Shown here: positions 31,573-41,737 of the stretch, piece by piece
Layout: every line of letters begins with the position of its first letter
Numbering within the stretch: the stretch's first letter is position 1
NCBI RefSeq assembly: GCF_030232585.1
Contig: NZ_JASPJX010000007.1
Coordinates: 62,001 to 126,000, forward strand
Direction: 5' to 3'
Source: Corynebacterium sp. MSK008
GTDB lineage: Bacteria; Actinomycetota; Actinomycetes; Mycobacteriales; Mycobacteriaceae
DNA length: 64,000 nucleotides
Program-made: the position numbers and the translations under genes
Notes under the pieces: model-generated
Told to the model about the DNA's origin: nothing
The model's input: the letters and a program-made list of their open reading frames with translations, nothing else
The model's database searches: none

Positions 31573-32790
31573 TTGTCCACTGATACGTACTTCCGCTTGT
31601 TCACAAGCGAATCGGTCACCGAGGGCCACCCCGACAAGATCTGCGACGCGATCTCGGACACGATCCTGGACGACATGCTCGCCCAGGACCCGGACGCGAA
31701 GGTGGCCGTGGAGACCCTCGCCACGACCGGTCAGGTGCACGTGGCGGGAGAGGTGCGGACCTCCGCCTATTCCAACATCGCGAGGATCGTGCGCGAGAAG
31801 CTGGTGGAGATTGGCTTCGACTCGTCCGAGGTCGGCTTCGACGGGCGCAGCTGCGGCGTGAACATCGCCATCGGCGACCAGTCCGCGGAAATCCACGATT
31901 CCGTGGTGACCTCCCAGGAGGTCCGTGAGAACACCTCCACTGGCGCAGACGACCAGACGGGTGCGGGCGACCAGGGCCTGATGTTCGGCTACGCCACCAA
32001 CGAGACACCGGAGTACATGCCGCTGCCGATCTCCACCGCCCACCACCTGGCGCGCCGCCTGTCCCAGGTGCGCCACGAAGGCATCGTGGACGGGCTGCGC
32101 CCGGACGGCAAGACCCAGGTGACCTTCGCCTACGACGGGCAGACCCCGGCGTTTATCGACACGATCGTCATCTCCACCCAGCACGACCCGGACTTCACCG
32201 GCGAGGCGCTGGAGGCGGCGCTGCGCGAGCACGTGATCAACTGGGTGCTCAAGTACGCGGATCTGGAGCGCTACTACCGTGAGGACACCAAGGTGCTGGT
32301 CAACCCGTCGGGGTCCTTCATCCAGGGCGGCCCCATGAGCGACGCCGGCCTGACTGGCCGCAAGATCATCGTGGACACCTACGGCGGCATGGCCCGCCAC
32401 GGCGGCGGCGCGTTTTCCGGCAAGGACCCCTCAAAGGTGGACCGCTCCGGTGCGTACGCGATGCGCTGGGTGGCCAAGAACATCGTCGCCGCGGGCCTGG
32501 CGGAGCGCGTCGAGGTGCAGGTGGCCTACGCCATCGGACGTGCGAACCCGGTGGGGCTGTACGTGGAGACGTTCGGCACCGCGACTGAGGGCCAGACGGA
32601 CGAGAGCATCCAGCAGGCGGTGGAGAAGGTCTTCGACCTGCGCCCGGAGGCAATCATCCGCGAGCTGGACCTCAAGCGCCCGATCTACGCGCAGACCGCC
32701 GCGTACGGCCACTTCGGCCGCACGGACATCGACGTGCCGTGGGAACGCACCGACAAGGTCGACGACCTCAAGGCCGCCGCAGGCGCCTAG
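31573..32790 (+). CDS. metK: S-adenosylmethionine synthetase
   Basis: Makes SAM from methionine and ATP. 405 residues from TTG 31573, preceded by AAAGGAAAG; the product then starts [20 protein letters not shown], as in homologues. Signatures are [31 protein letters not shown] and the phosphate-binding [16 protein letters not shown]. The leader is about 95 bases and holds the McbR operator near its promoter. I found no SAM-riboswitch-like fold. The gene ends tail to tail with the next membrane protein, overlapping three bases. Confidence 0.97.
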   Translation: MSTDTYFRLFTSESVTEGHPDKICDAISDTILDDMLAQDPDAKVAVETLATTGQVHVAGEVRTSAYSNIARIVREKLVEIGFDSSEVGFDGRSCGVNIAIGDQSAEIHDSVVTSQEVRENTSTGADDQTGAGDQGLMFGYATNETPEYMPLPISTAHHLARRLSQVRHEGIVDGLRPDGKTQVTFAYDGQTPAFIDTIVISTQHDPDFTGEALEAALREHVINWVLKYADLERYYREDTKVLVNPSGSFIQGGPMSDAGLTGRKIIVDTYGGMARHGGGAFSGKDPSKVDRSGAYAMRWVAKNIVAAGLAERVEVQVAYAIGRANPVGLYVETFGTATEGQTDESIQQAVEKVFDLRPEAIIRELDLKRPIYAQTAAYGHFGRTDIDVPWERTDKVDDLKAAAGA

Positions 32791-33623
32791 TCCGTCTCCT
32801 GCCAGGCGGCTTTCTCCCGCTCGGAACGACGGTGGTTACGCAGCGCGACCACGCCGATGACGATGCCGATGATGACCGGCACCCAAATCTTCGAGTACTC
32901 GAGCAGCCACAGCACCCACTCGGGAACCTCGGGGAGCTCCGGCAAGTCGATGTCGGGCACCGGCAGGTTGAAATCAGGCAGCGACGGCACCGGCAGGTCC
33001 ATGTGCGGCAGCTGGATGTCCGGAAGGTCAGGCAGATCCCAGTCGGGGAGGAACCCCAGCAGCCAACTGATGAACCGGGAGATGATCGGGCCGAGCACAA
33101 GCACCGCGAGCGCCCAGCCGCCCTTGCCGAGTCCTTCCGCCATGGGGATGAGGGTGCGCTTGAGCTCGCTGGACTCCATGGTTTCGCGCCGTCGCGCGCC
33201 GCGGGAGCCGGCGGGAGGGTCGAACTCCACCACCGTGTCGCCTTCGCGAAACTCCACGTTGAGCAGCTCATCCAAGCTGCTGACCTGTATCTTCAGGTGC
33301 GGCTTCTTGCGGTCGGTACCTAGCCCCGTCGGCGTTTCCAGCCCGCCTGCCGGGCCGTCGCCGAACAGCGGCAGCCGGGCGCTTGCGACGTCGTTGTAGC
33401 GGTGCTGCACCTCGCCGCCGACGAGCACCTCCATGCGCTCGGCGGGGTTATTCGACCACAGCTTGATCCGCTCTTTGAACGAACTCTCCGCTGTCGCCAG
33501 GGTGCCCGGTTTGTCCGTCTCGTCGCCGGGCCAGCTGGGATCCTCGGCCGCGAAGTCGCGGTCAAAACCGACGCGGACCTCGATCAATCCGTATTCGGGG
33601 TGGTTCAGGCTCCAGGTTTCCAT
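32787..33623 (-). CDS. Unknown membrane protein with Asp-Leu-Pro repeat linker
   Basis: 278 residues, no family recognised. Residues 1-150 are soluble, beta-rich and Asp/Glu-rich ([47 protein letters not shown]). A membrane segment lies at about 169-191 ([16 protein letters not shown]) and a second at about 246-262 ([15 protein letters not shown]), with a short basic tail. Between them, residues 193-236 repeat Leu-Pro-Asp units ([30 protein letters not shown]). The linker would stand stiffly on one side of the membrane. It may be co-transcribed with the small membrane protein gene upstream, three bases away. Confidence 0.6.
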   Translation of the reverse strand: METWSLNHPEYGLIEVRVGFDRDFAAEDPSWPGDETDKPGTLATAESSFKERIKLWSNNPAERMEVLVGGEVQHRYNDVASARLPLFGDGPAGGLETPTGLGTDRKKPHLKIQVSSLDELLNVEFREGDTVVEFDPPAGSRGARRRETMESSELKRTLIPMAEGLGKGGWALAVLVLGPIISRFISWLLGFLPDWDLPDLPDIQLPHMDLPVPSLPDFNLPVPDIDLPELPEVPEWVLWLLEYSKIWVPVIIGIVIGVVALRNHRRSEREKAAWQETD

Positions 33624-33626
33624 CGG

Positions 33627-33986
33627 CTAGGCCTCCGCACTGCTTCTCGACGAGCTGCCGCTCGCCAACGACCCCACCCACATCGCCGCCGCGCAGGCAA
33701 GCGTCACACCGATGGCATATATGAACGTGCCGTCGTTGAAGTACAAGGCCTTGGCAATCCAGAAACCTACCCCTGTCAGCAGTGGCAGGGACCAATTGCG
33801 GCGGAAAGCGATGCCGTCGATAAGCCCGGCGATGATGGCCACCCCGAAGATGAACCCGACCATCACCCACGGGTTGCGCACCAACGGGATGAGCATCAAC
33901 GGCCCGAAGGCGTAGGCAGCGAACATGGCATAGGGGATGGCTTTGACCCATCCTTTGCGGGCGTCGTTGTCCTGCTGTTCAGTCAC
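33627..33986 (-). CDS. Small polytopic membrane protein, function unknown
   Basis: 119 residues with about four hydrophobic segments: YAMFAAYAFGPLMLIPLV, VMVGFIFGVAIIAGLIDGI, SLPLLTGVGFWIAKALYF and FIYAIGVTLACAAAMWVGSL, then a Ser-rich tail. The N-terminus is hydrophilic (MTEQQDNDARKGW). No motif is recognised. It sits three bases before the DLP-repeat membrane protein on the same strand, so the two probably belong together. Confidence 0.6.
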   Translation of the reverse strand: MTEQQDNDARKGWVKAIPYAMFAAYAFGPLMLIPLVRNPWVMVGFIFGVAIIAGLIDGIAFRRNWSLPLLTGVGFWIAKALYFNDGTFIYAIGVTLACAAAMWVGSLASGSSSRSSAEA

Positions 33987-34003
33987 GGGCAGGAGTATAG
34001 GAA

Positions 34004-34987
34004 CTAATCCGCGCGCGTGTAGACGTGACCCGCCTCAGGGCGCTTAATCATCTCGTCCAGGCCGACCGGGTTCAGGCCCTTGGCTCGCAGGCCGTCGATC
34101 ACGCACTCCGCCGCGTCGACGGTGGGCTCGTGGATGTCGTGCATGAGGATGATCGAGCCCTCGCGCGCGCCGTCCACCGCGCGCTTGCAGGTGGTGGCGG
34201 GGGTGCGGTGCTGCCAGTCGGCGGTATCCACATCCCACACGGCCAGCGCCATGCCGCGTGAACCGGCGGCGGACGCCACGCGCGAGTCGTGGGACCCGTA
34301 GGGCGGGCGCATCCAGTGCGGGTCGATGCCGACCTGCTTCTGCAGCGCGGCGTCCGTGTCGTCCAGCTGGGCGGCGATGGTGCCGTCGGACTGTCGGGCC
34401 AGGTCCGGGTGGGAAAAGGAGTGGTTGCCGATGGTGTGGCCCTCGTCGCGGATCCGCCGCAGGATCTGCGGGTAGGCATTCGCGTTGCCGCCTACCACGA
34501 AGAAGGTGGCGTGCACGCCCTTGCGCTTGAGAATGTCCAACAGGCGCTCGGTGCTGCCGGGGACCGGGCCGTCGTCGTAGGTGATAGCCACGCAGTTGTA
34601 GCACTTGGGCGGCACCGGCGAGGGCGACGGCTCTTGTGCGGGTGCGACGATGACGTCGGCAGGTTTCGCCGGTTCTAGCGGGCGCAGGTGCGGCGGCACG
34701 GCCTGCTTCACCTGGGCGGGAAGGCCGTCGAAGGCGCGGCGCCAGCCGTCCTCCACGGCGCTGCGTGCGCTGTCGGAGGAGCCGGTGATGAAGGCGGAGC
34801 TTCCGTCGATAGGCAAACCCGCTAGCTGCACGAGGATGGGGCCGAAGTCTTGCCCGGCGATGATCTGCCTGCCTTGCGGCAAGGCGAGCTGCGTCACTTT
34901 GGACACATCTGCGGAGGCGGGGGTCGGCGTGAGCGCTGCGGCGGCGAAGAGGGCAGCGGAGGTGACTGCTGCGAGCAGGCGTTTCAT
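34004..34987 (-). CDS. Secreted polysaccharide deacetylase (NodB homology, CE4)
   Basis: 327 residues with a Sec signal peptide (MKRLLAAVTS ... ASA, cut near residue 26) and no lipobox. A linker of about 110 residues with a Pro/Glu-rich part precedes the CE4 domain. Motifs in order: AITYDDGP (catalytic and metal Asp), HTIGNHSFSHPDLA (metal His pair), RPPYGSHDSRV, WDVDTADW and ILMHDIH. The enzyme likely removes acetyl groups from peptidoglycan or another cell-wall glycan. It diverges from priA across a 127-base gap. Confidence 0.9.
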   Translation of the reverse strand: MKRLLAAVTSAALFAAAALTPTPASADVSKVTQLALPQGRQIIAGQDFGPILVQLAGLPIDGSSAFITGSSDSARSAVEDGWRRAFDGLPAQVKQAVPPHLRPLEPAKPADVIVAPAQEPSPSPVPPKCYNCVAITYDDGPVPGSTERLLDILKRKGVHATFFVVGGNANAYPQILRRIRDEGHTIGNHSFSHPDLARQSDGTIAAQLDDTDAALQKQVGIDPHWMRPPYGSHDSRVASAAGSRGMALAVWDVDTADWQHRTPATTCKRAVDGAREGSIILMHDIHEPTVDAAECVIDGLRAKGLNPVGLDEMIKRPEAGHVYTRAD

Positions 34988-35100
34988 GGGGCGGCGGGAT
35001 CTTTCAAACGCGCGTGAGAGTAAAACTTTGCAGTCTTATTAGTACTCCATACCGCTCCGCAACGGGCGATTGCGCTCACCGGCCGTGTCGGGTGGTGGTT

Positions 35101-35106
35101 TAGAAT
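35101..35106 (+). promoter_or_regulatory. -10 box of a probable leaderless priA transcript
   Basis: TAGAAT lies 8 bases before ATG 35115, and no Shine-Dalgarno sequence fits between them. This is the spacing expected when RNA starts at the A of the start codon. Confidence 0.5.
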
Positions 35107-35114
35107 CCGGGGTC

Positions 35115-37124
35115 ATGTCTGACACGCCCGCCGCCGATGCCCCAGTTGCGCGCGTGTTACCCATGCTCGGGCTGGCGCATCTGGACAGGCCGTTCGACTA
35201 CCTCGTGCCTTCGCAGGATGGGGACGCGGTGCAGCCGGGAGTGCGGGTGCGCGTGCGCTTTGCGGGCAGGCTCGTGGACGCCGTGGTGCTCGAACGCGCC
35301 TCTACATCGCGCCACGAGGGGTCGCTGCGCTTCATCGAGCGTGTCATCTCGCCGGAGGTGGTGGCACCGGCGAGGACGCGGGAGCTTATCGACGCACTCG
35401 CGGACCGTTACGCAGGTGTGCGATCCGACATTTACCGTTCCGCGATCCCGGCGCGGCATGCGAAGGCGGAAGAGACGGACACCTCCACGCCCTGGGAAGA
35501 GCTGGGGGAGGCGGGGGAGCCGGACTTGTCGGCGTGGACCGCCTACACTTTCGGCGAATCCTTCGTGGACGCGGTGGTGGCCGGCAAGATCGCGCGGGCG
35601 GCGTGGCAGGTCGCACCGGGAGATAACTGGGCGGCCGCACTGGCGTCGTTGGCGGCGAAGGTGGCCGTGGACGGGGCGGGCGCGCTGATCGTGGTGCCGG
35701 ACCAGAAGGACGTGGATGCGTGCGAGGCGGCGTTGCGCGAGATCGTCAGTGCGCGCCAGGTGACCACCCTGACCGCGTCGCAGGGCCCGCAGGCGCGGTA
35801 CTCGCGCTACCTGTCGGTGCTGCACGGGCAGGGCCGGATCGTGGTGGGCACGCGCTCGGCGGCGTTCGCCCCGGTGAAGAACCTGCGGTTTGCGGCGCTG
35901 ATGTTCGACGGCGACGACAACCTGGTGGATCCGCGCGCCCCGTACGTGCACGCACGCGAGGTGCTGACCACGCGCTCGGCGCACGAGGGGTGCTCACTGG
36001 TTATCGGCGGGTACGCACGCACGGCGGAGGCGCAGCTGCTGGTGGAATCCGGGTGGATGCACGAGCTGGTCGCGCCGCGGCAGAGCCTGCGTACCCGCTC
36101 GCCGTACATCCACGCGGCGGGGGATTCGGATTTTGAGATGGAACGCGACCCGCGAGCGAAGCAGGCCCGCCTGCCGTCGTCGGCGTTCCAGGCGGCGGCG
36201 AAGGCGCTCGAGCGCGGCACCCCGGTGCTGTTCCAGGTGCCGCGCACCGGCTACATCCAGTCGTTGGCGTGCGGGCAGTGCCGCACGCCGGCGCGTTGCA
36301 GGTGGTGTAACGGGCCACTCGGCCTGCCCTCCGGCGGGGAGGCCGCGGCGCCGACGTGCCGGTGGTGCGGGCGGATGGACCCGGCGCACGTGTGTCCGGC
36401 GTGCGGTTCGCGCAGGCTGCGCGCGGTGGTGCTGGGCACGGAGCGCACCGCCGAGGAGCTCGGCCGCGCTTTTGCCAAGTACAAGGTGATCACCTCAGGC
36501 GGCGACAACGTGCGCGCGCAGGTGGAGGCAGGGCCGGCGCTGGTGGTGGCCACGCCGGGTGCGGAGCCGTACGTTGACGGCGGCTACGGCGCTGCGGTGC
36601 TTCTAGATGCCTGGGCGCTGATGCAGCGGCCGGACCTGCGCGCGATGGAGGACACCTTTGCCAAGTGGATGGGTGCCGCCACGTTGGTGCAGCCGCACAG
36701 CGCCGGCGGGGAAGTGGTCGTGGTGGCCGAGCCGTCGCTGCCCGTGGTCCAGCACTTGATCCGGTGGGATGCGCCCGGGTTCGCCGCGCTCGAGCTGTCG
36801 TTGCGGCGCGAGGCCCGCTTCCCGCCGGCGGTGCACGTGGCGGTGGTGGACGCGCCGCGCGACGGTCTGGAGGAGTTCTTCGCCCGCACCGAGCTGCCGG
36901 AGCACGCCGAGCTGCTCGGCCCGGTGGATTTGCCGCCGGGGGTGCGGCTGCCGGGCGAGTGGAACCGGGAGGCGCTCGGGCCTGCGCAGCGCATGTTGGT
37001 GCGCACCCCACTTGCGGGCCGCGCCGCGCTGGGCAAGGCGCTGCGCGCAGGCGCGGTGGCGTGGACGACGGCGAAGCAGGACTTGCCGCTGCGTATCCAG
37101 GTCAACCCGGTGGACATCGGCTAG
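35115..37124 (+). CDS. priA: Degenerate primosomal protein PriA (no helicase motifs)
   Basis: 669 residues aligning with replication restart protein PriA. The N-terminal 3'-DNA-binding domain (RPFDYLVPSQDGDAVQPGVRVRVRF) and the cysteine-rich zinc region (CGQC, CRWC, CRWCG, CPACG at about residues 390-440) are present. The Walker A site expected near residue 180 is replaced by APGDNWAAALAS, and the DEAH box by MFDGDDNLVDP. Actinobacterial PriA proteins are known to lack helicase motifs, so this is probably a DNA-binding restart factor without unwinding activity. The start at 35115 is supported by the -10 box just upstream. Confidence 0.88.
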   Translation: MSDTPAADAPVARVLPMLGLAHLDRPFDYLVPSQDGDAVQPGVRVRVRFAGRLVDAVVLERASTSRHEGSLRFIERVISPEVVAPARTRELIDALADRYAGVRSDIYRSAIPARHAKAEETDTSTPWEELGEAGEPDLSAWTAYTFGESFVDAVVAGKIARAAWQVAPGDNWAAALASLAAKVAVDGAGALIVVPDQKDVDACEAALREIVSARQVTTLTASQGPQARYSRYLSVLHGQGRIVVGTRSAAFAPVKNLRFAALMFDGDDNLVDPRAPYVHAREVLTTRSAHEGCSLVIGGYARTAEAQLLVESGWMHELVAPRQSLRTRSPYIHAAGDSDFEMERDPRAKQARLPSSAFQAAAKALERGTPVLFQVPRTGYIQSLACGQCRTPARCRWCNGPLGLPSGGEAAAPTCRWCGRMDPAHVCPACGSRRLRAVVLGTERTAEELGRAFAKYKVITSGGDNVRAQVEAGPALVVATPGAEPYVDGGYGAAVLLDAWALMQRPDLRAMEDTFAKWMGAATLVQPHSAGGEVVVVAEPSLPVVQHLIRWDAPGFAALELSLRREARFPPAVHVAVVDAPRDGLEEFFARTELPEHAELLGPVDLPPGVRLPGEWNREALGPAQRMLVRTPLAGRAALGKALRAGAVAWTTAKQDLPLRIQVNPVDIG

Positions 37125-37150
37125 CTAGGTCGCGCGTTTGGGCGTGGCAC

Positions 37151-37156
37151 TACACT
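37151..37156 (+). promoter_or_regulatory. -10 box of a probable leaderless def transcript
   Basis: TACACT lies 8 bases before ATG 37165. No ribosome binding site is present. It starts a new transcription unit (def-fmt-rsmB-rpe-rib) behind priA. Confidence 0.5.
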
Positions 37157-37164
37157 TGCACCCC

Positions 37165-37656
37165 ATGGCTATCCATGACATCCGCCTGTTCGGCGACCCA
37201 GTGCTTAATACCGCTGCACAAGAGGTCACCGTGTTCGACGCCTCGCTGGAGCGGCTGGTCGCCGACATGCTGGAGACCATGGATCACGCCGGCGGGGTGG
37301 GCTTGGCTGCCAACCAGATCGGGCTTGCGCGCCGGATCTTCGTCTTCGACTGCCAGGGTATGCGCGGCCACATCGTCAACCCCGTGTGGGAGCCGCTGGG
37401 CGAGGAGATGCAGACCGGTGTCGAGGGCTGCCTCTCTGTGCCGGACGTGCGTGGCGAGGTGACCCGCCACAAGACGGTGGTAGCCCTCGGGCAAGACTGC
37501 TACGGTCGCCCGCTCACGCTGCGCGGCACCGGGCTGTTGGCGCGCTGCATCCAGCACGAGGCGGACCACTTGGACGGCGTGATGTTCATGCGCAGGATGG
37601 CACCGGAGCAGCGTAAGGAAGCGATGGCGGCGATCCGGGCCGCCGACTGGAGCTAA
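37165..37656 (+). CDS. def: Peptide deformylase
   Basis: Removes the formyl group from nascent proteins. 163 residues from ATG 37165 ([14 protein letters not shown]). All three metal-site motifs are present: [18 protein letters not shown] and QHEADHLDG. The upstream in-frame start codon (37138) would add nine non-conserved residues that overlap the promoter. fmt follows after 13 bases with AAGGAGAA, and both act on formyl-Met. Confidence 0.96.
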   Translation: MAIHDIRLFGDPVLNTAAQEVTVFDASLERLVADMLETMDHAGGVGLAANQIGLARRIFVFDCQGMRGHIVNPVWEPLGEEMQTGVEGCLSVPDVRGEVTRHKTVVALGQDCYGRPLTLRGTGLLARCIQHEADHLDGVMFMRRMAPEQRKEAMAAIRAADWS

Positions 37657-37669
37657 GGAGAACGTTTGT

Positions 37670-38599
37670 ATGCGACTCGTATTCGCCGGCACCCCCGAAC
37701 CCGCCGCCGCGGCACTCGAGCGGCTCATCGCCTCGGACCACGAGGTCGTCGCGGTGCTCACTCGCCCGGACGCGCGCCGCGGCCGCGGCCGCACGCTGCA
37801 CCCGTCGCCGGTCAAGGCGCTCGCCGTCGAGCACGGCATTGAGGTGCTCACCCCGGAGAGCCTCACGCGCGACGACGCCATCCGGGACCAACTGAAGGAG
37901 CTGGCTCCCGATGCGATCCCGGTGGTGGCCTACGGCAACCTCATCCCGGCGGACATGCTGGACATCCCCACGCACGGCTGGGTGAACCTGCACTTCTCGC
38001 TGCTGCCCGAGTGGCGCGGCGCCGCGCCGGTGCAGGCGGCGATCGCAGCTGGCGACACGGTCACCGGCGCCACCACCTTCCGCATCAACGAAGGCCTTGA
38101 CACTGGCGACATCCTGGACACGCTGGAAACCGAGATCGGCGAGGCAGAAACCAGCGGCAAGTTGTTGGAGCGCCTCGCCTACGTCGGCGCTGACCTGCTG
38201 GTGCAGACGATGGACGCGCTGGAAGCCGGCACCGCGGCAGCGACGCCGCAGCCGGACGAGGGCACCTACGCCCACAAGATTGCCCCGGCGGACGCCCGGG
38301 TGGACTGGACGCAGCCGGCCGCGGTAGTCGACCGCGGCATCCGCGCCCACACCCCGGCGCCGGGTGCGTGGACGATGCGCGGGGAGGACCGCTTCAAGCT
38401 CGGCCCGGTCACTCCGACGGGTTCGGGCACGCTCGCCCCGGGCGAGGCCGCGTTTGGCAAAAACGAGGTGCTCGTGGGCACCGCCGACGAGGACGTGTGC
38501 TTGGGCACGATCCAGCCGCCGGGCAAGAAGATGATGAATGCGGCGGACTGGGCCCGCGGGCTCAACCCCGAGGCGAAAGAAGGAGTGGTGTTCGAGTGA
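37670..38599 (+). CDS. fmt: Methionyl-tRNA formyltransferase
   Basis: Transfers a formyl group from 10-formyl-THF to initiator Met-tRNA. 309 residues, full length. The formyltransferase domain has [19 protein letters not shown] (catalytic region) and [18 protein letters not shown]; a C-terminal OB-like domain follows from about residue 205. A ribosome binding site TAAGGAGAA precedes ATG 37670. Its stop overlaps the rsmB start (GTGA). Confidence 0.96.
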   Translation: MRLVFAGTPEPAAAALERLIASDHEVVAVLTRPDARRGRGRTLHPSPVKALAVEHGIEVLTPESLTRDDAIRDQLKELAPDAIPVVAYGNLIPADMLDIPTHGWVNLHFSLLPEWRGAAPVQAAIAAGDTVTGATTFRINEGLDTGDILDTLETEIGEAETSGKLLERLAYVGADLLVQTMDALEAGTAAATPQPDEGTYAHKIAPADARVDWTQPAAVVDRGIRAHTPAPGAWTMRGEDRFKLGPVTPTGSGTLAPGEAAFGKNEVLVGTADEDVCLGTIQPPGKKMMNAADWARGLNPEAKEGVVFE

Positions 38600-40074
38600 G
38601 CGGAGGATTCAGGTCGCGCTCCGCGGGGCGTCGCGAGGACACACCCGCGCGCAACCGTCAGCGGGGCGGCAACGCAAAGCAGCAGCCGCGCAAGCAGGGT
38701 GGCGGGCGCCAGCGCTACACGGTGAAGGGCCGCCCGGCCAGCATCGGCGACCCGGCGCGCGAGGCGGCCTTCGAGGTGGTGCTGCGCGTCGCCCGCGACG
38801 GTGCGTTTGCCAACCTCACCCTGCCCGGCATCCTGCGGGAGCGGAAGATCACCGGCCGTGACGCCGCGTTCGCCACCGAGCTGGCCTACGGCACGCTGCG
38901 CACCCTCGGGGTGCTCGACGCGGTGATCGCGAAAAACTCATCGCGCGAGCTCGAACGCATCGCACCTGAGGTGCTCGCCGCGCTCCGCTTGGGTGCGTAC
39001 CAGCTGCTCTACACCCGGGTGGGCGACCACGCCGCGGTGGACACCTCGGTGCGGCTGGTCGAGGCGGCCGGCCACGAGAAGGCGAAGGGATTCGCAAACG
39101 GCGTGCTGCGTTCCATCGGCCGCACGCCGGCCGACAAGTGGCTGCGCACCCTCGCCCCGGACAGCGAACTGGGCGCGCTTGCGTTCACCCACGCCCACCC
39201 GGAGTGGATTGCGCGGTCTTTCGCCGAGGCGCTCGGCGACAAGCGCGACGAGCTCGAGGCCGCGCTTGAGGCGGACTCGGCCCGCCCGGTCGTGCACCTG
39301 GTGGCGCGACCGGGAGAGATCTCCGCGGAAGAGCTCGCGCTTTCCACCGGAGGCGAGCAGGGCACGTACTCGCCGTACGCGGTGTACCTGCCGGAGGGGG
39401 ACCCGGGCCAGCTTGAGCCGGTGCGCGAGGGCCTCGCGGCGGTGCAGGACGAGGGCTCGCAGGTGATCGCCCGCGCCGTCACTGAGGTCCCTGTCGATCA
39501 AGATCAAGGCCGTTGGCTTGACCTTTGCGCGGGGCCCGGCGGTAAGGCCGCGCTCATCGGGGCGATCGCGGCTATCGACGCCGCCACGGTCGACGCCGTC
39601 GAAGTCAGCCCACACCGCGCCGAGCTGATTGCCAAGACGGTGCGCGGCCTGCCGGTGACGGTCCACACCGCGGACGGGCGCGACCCCAAACTCGAGCCCG
39701 GCTACGACCGCATCCTGGTCGACGCGCCCTGTTCCGGCCTGGGCGCGCTGCGGCGGCGCCCGGAGGCGCGTTGGACGAAGTCCGAAGGCGATATCGCGGA
39801 GCTTAACCAGCTGCAGGAAGAGCTGCTTCAATCCGCCGTGAACCTGACCAAGCCGGGCGGGGTGGTGGTCTACTCCACGTGCTCGCCGGATGTGCGGGAG
39901 ACCCGGAGGATCGTCGAAAAGCAGCTGGCGAAAGGCGGCGTTGAGGAGCTCGACGCCCGCGAGTGGGCGGCCGGCATGGAGGACGTGGGCGAGGGGCCGA
40001 GCGTGCAGATGTGGCCGCACCGCCACGGCACCGACGCAATGTTCTTCGCCGTGTTGCGCAAAAAGCTAGGGTAG
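38596..40074 (+). CDS. rsmB: 16S rRNA m5C967 methyltransferase RsmB
   Basis: SAM-dependent methylation of C967 in 16S rRNA. 492 residues from GTG 38596. A basic, disordered N-terminus (residues 1-45, [20 protein letters not shown]) is followed by a NusB-like RNA-binding domain ([20 protein letters not shown] to about 190). The methyltransferase domain has [15 protein letters not shown] (SAM), [18 protein letters not shown] (catalytic Cys) and [22 protein letters not shown] ribosome binding site lies in the end of fmt. Confidence 0.95.
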   Translation: MSGGFRSRSAGRREDTPARNRQRGGNAKQQPRKQGGGRQRYTVKGRPASIGDPAREAAFEVVLRVARDGAFANLTLPGILRERKITGRDAAFATELAYGTLRTLGVLDAVIAKNSSRELERIAPEVLAALRLGAYQLLYTRVGDHAAVDTSVRLVEAAGHEKAKGFANGVLRSIGRTPADKWLRTLAPDSELGALAFTHAHPEWIARSFAEALGDKRDELEAALEADSARPVVHLVARPGEISAEELALSTGGEQGTYSPYAVYLPEGDPGQLEPVREGLAAVQDEGSQVIARAVTEVPVDQDQGRWLDLCAGPGGKAALIGAIAAIDAATVDAVEVSPHRAELIAKTVRGLPVTVHTADGRDPKLEPGYDRILVDAPCSGLGALRRRPEARWTKSEGDIAELNQLQEELLQSAVNLTKPGGVVVYSTCSPDVRETRRIVEKQLAKGGVEELDAREWAAGMEDVGEGPSVQMWPHRHGTDAMFFAVLRKKLG

Positions 40075-40079
40075 GACCC

Positions 40080-40742
40080 ATGATTCAGATCGCCCCATCA
40101 ATTCTGGCCGCGAACTACGCCGCGCTCGGCGATGACGTGCGCAAGGTGCCCAACGCGGACCTGATTCACGTGGACATCATGGACGGCCACTTCGTGCCCA
40201 ACCTTTCCTTCGGCCCGGACGTGACCAAGGCGGTCAACGGGGTGACCGAGCAGTTCCTGGACATGCACCTGATGATCGAGGAGCCGGAGCGCTGGTTCGA
40301 AACCTACGTGCAAGCCGGCGGCGACCGGCTGGTGTTCCACGTCGAGGCCACCGGTGACCATGTCGCGGCCGCGAAACAGTGCCGCGAGCTGGGCGTGCAG
40401 TCCGGCTTCGCCATCAAGCCCGGCACCGAGATCGAGCCGTACCTTGACGATTTGGAGCACTTCGACCAGGTCATGGTCATGAGTGTGGAGCCTGGTTTCG
40501 GCGGGCAGAAGTTCATGCCGGAGGTCTTGAGCAAGGTGATGGTATTGCGCGACCGCATCGCGGAGGCAGGCCTGGACACCATCATCGGCATCGACGGCGG
40601 CATCGCTAATTCCACTATCGCGCTGGCGGCGGAGGCTGGCGTGGACGCGTTCGTGGCCGGCTCCGCGGTCTTCGGCGCCGACAACCCGGCAGAGGCGGTG
40701 GAGCGCCTGCGCGAGCTAGCCCGCGAGGCGAAGCAAGGGTGA
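40080..40742 (+). CDS. rpe: Ribulose-phosphate 3-epimerase
   Basis: Interconverts ribulose-5-phosphate and xylulose-5-phosphate. 220 residues, TIM barrel; MIQIAPSILAANYAALGDDV, HVDIMDGHFVPNLSFGP with metal/catalytic His and Asp, MVMSVEPGFGGQKFMPE and IGIDGGIANSTI. ATG 40080 is five bases after rsmB, with GTAGGAC as a weak ribosome binding site. The ribD start overlaps the end (GTGA). It supplies the ribulose-5-phosphate pool used by ribBA downstream. Confidence 0.96.
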   Translation: MIQIAPSILAANYAALGDDVRKVPNADLIHVDIMDGHFVPNLSFGPDVTKAVNGVTEQFLDMHLMIEEPERWFETYVQAGGDRLVFHVEATGDHVAAAKQCRELGVQSGFAIKPGTEIEPYLDDLEHFDQVMVMSVEPGFGGQKFMPEVLSKVMVLRDRIAEAGLDTIIGIDGGIANSTIALAAEAGVDAFVAGSAVFGADNPAEAVERLRELAREAKQG

Positions 40743-41737
40743 CGGAGGAACTCGGCGCCATCTCCGCCGCGATCGAGGCGGGCGAATCCGTCCGCGGCAC
40801 GACCTCGCCCAACCCGCCGGTAGGCTGCGCGCTTGTCAACGCCTCCGGTGAACTCATCGCCACCGGCGCGACCTCGCCAGCAGGCGGGCCGCACGCGGAG
40901 ATCAACGCCCTTGAACAGGCGGGCGAGCGCGCCCGGGGCGCGACCGCCGTGGTGACCCTGGAGCCGTGCAACCACACCGGCCGCACCGGTCCCTGCTCGC
41001 AGGCACTGGTGGAGGCGGGGATCACGCGCGTGGTGTACTTCACCGCCGACCCGAACGAGGCAGCCGCCGGCGGGGCCGAGTACTTGCGCGCCCACGGCGT
41101 GGAGGTGGACTTCCAGCCGGTGCGGATCGCGGCGCTGCAGCCGTGGCTGCGCTCTGTGCGTCACAACCGCCCGAGCGTGACGCTGAAATTCGCCTCCACA
41201 CTCGACGGTTTCACCGCGGCGGCGGACGGCACAAGCAAGTGGATCACCGGCGATAAAGCGCGCGAGCTGGTGCACGAAGACCGCGCGAAGCTCGACGCGA
41301 TCATCGTCGGCACCGGCACTGCGATCGCCGACGACCCGTCGCTAACCGCGCGTTTCCCCGACGGCACGCTGCACGAGCACCAGCCGCGCCGCGTAATTAT
41401 CGGCACCCGGGAGGTCCCCGAGGGCAACCTCACCCGCTTAGGCTTTGAGCAGTACGCATCGCCCGAGGAGGCACTCACCGCACTGTGGGAGACCGGCGCG
41501 CGCGACGTGCTGGTCGAAGGTGGCGCAGCGCTCGCCGCGAGCTTTCTCGAGCTGGATCTGGTTGATGCGGTGCAGGCCTACATCGCGCCCGCACTCCTCG
41601 GCGCCGGCCGCGGGGTGCTGGACCGCGCGATCGCCGGCACCATCGCCGATGCCCGCCGCTTCCGCACCACGTTCGTGCGCCCGGTGGGCGGCGACGTGTT
41701 TATAGAAATGGAGAGAGATGTTTACGGGACTCGTTGA
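40739..41737 (+). CDS. ribD: Bifunctional pyrimidine deaminase/reductase RibD
   Basis: Two consecutive steps of riboflavin synthesis. 332 residues: the N-terminal deaminase has the zinc-binding GPHAEINAL and EPCNHTGRTGPC; the C-terminal reductase from about residue 147 has VTLKFASTLDGFTA, DAIIVGTGTAIADDPSLTAR and VLVEGGAALAASFLE. GTG start overlapping rpe by four bases. The end overlaps ribC by 20 bases. No FMN riboswitch is visible upstream; the gene is within a longer operon. Confidence 0.95.
   Translation: MTEELGAISAAIEAGESVRGTTSPNPPVGCALVNASGELIATGATSPAGGPHAEINALEQAGERARGATAVVTLEPCNHTGRTGPCSQALVEAGITRVVYFTADPNEAAAGGAEYLRAHGVEVDFQPVRIAALQPWLRSVRHNRPSVTLKFASTLDGFTAAADGTSKWITGDKARELVHEDRAKLDAIIVGTGTAIADDPSLTARFPDGTLHEHQPRRVIIGTREVPEGNLTRLGFEQYASPEEALTALWETGARDVLVEGGAALAASFLELDLVDAVQAYIAPALLGAGRGVLDRAIAGTIADARRFRTTFVRPVGGDVFIEMERDVYGTR

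Noticed and set aside
40739..40742. FMN riboswitch before ribD
   Set aside because: ribD overlaps rpe by four bases, so there is no leader that could hold one.
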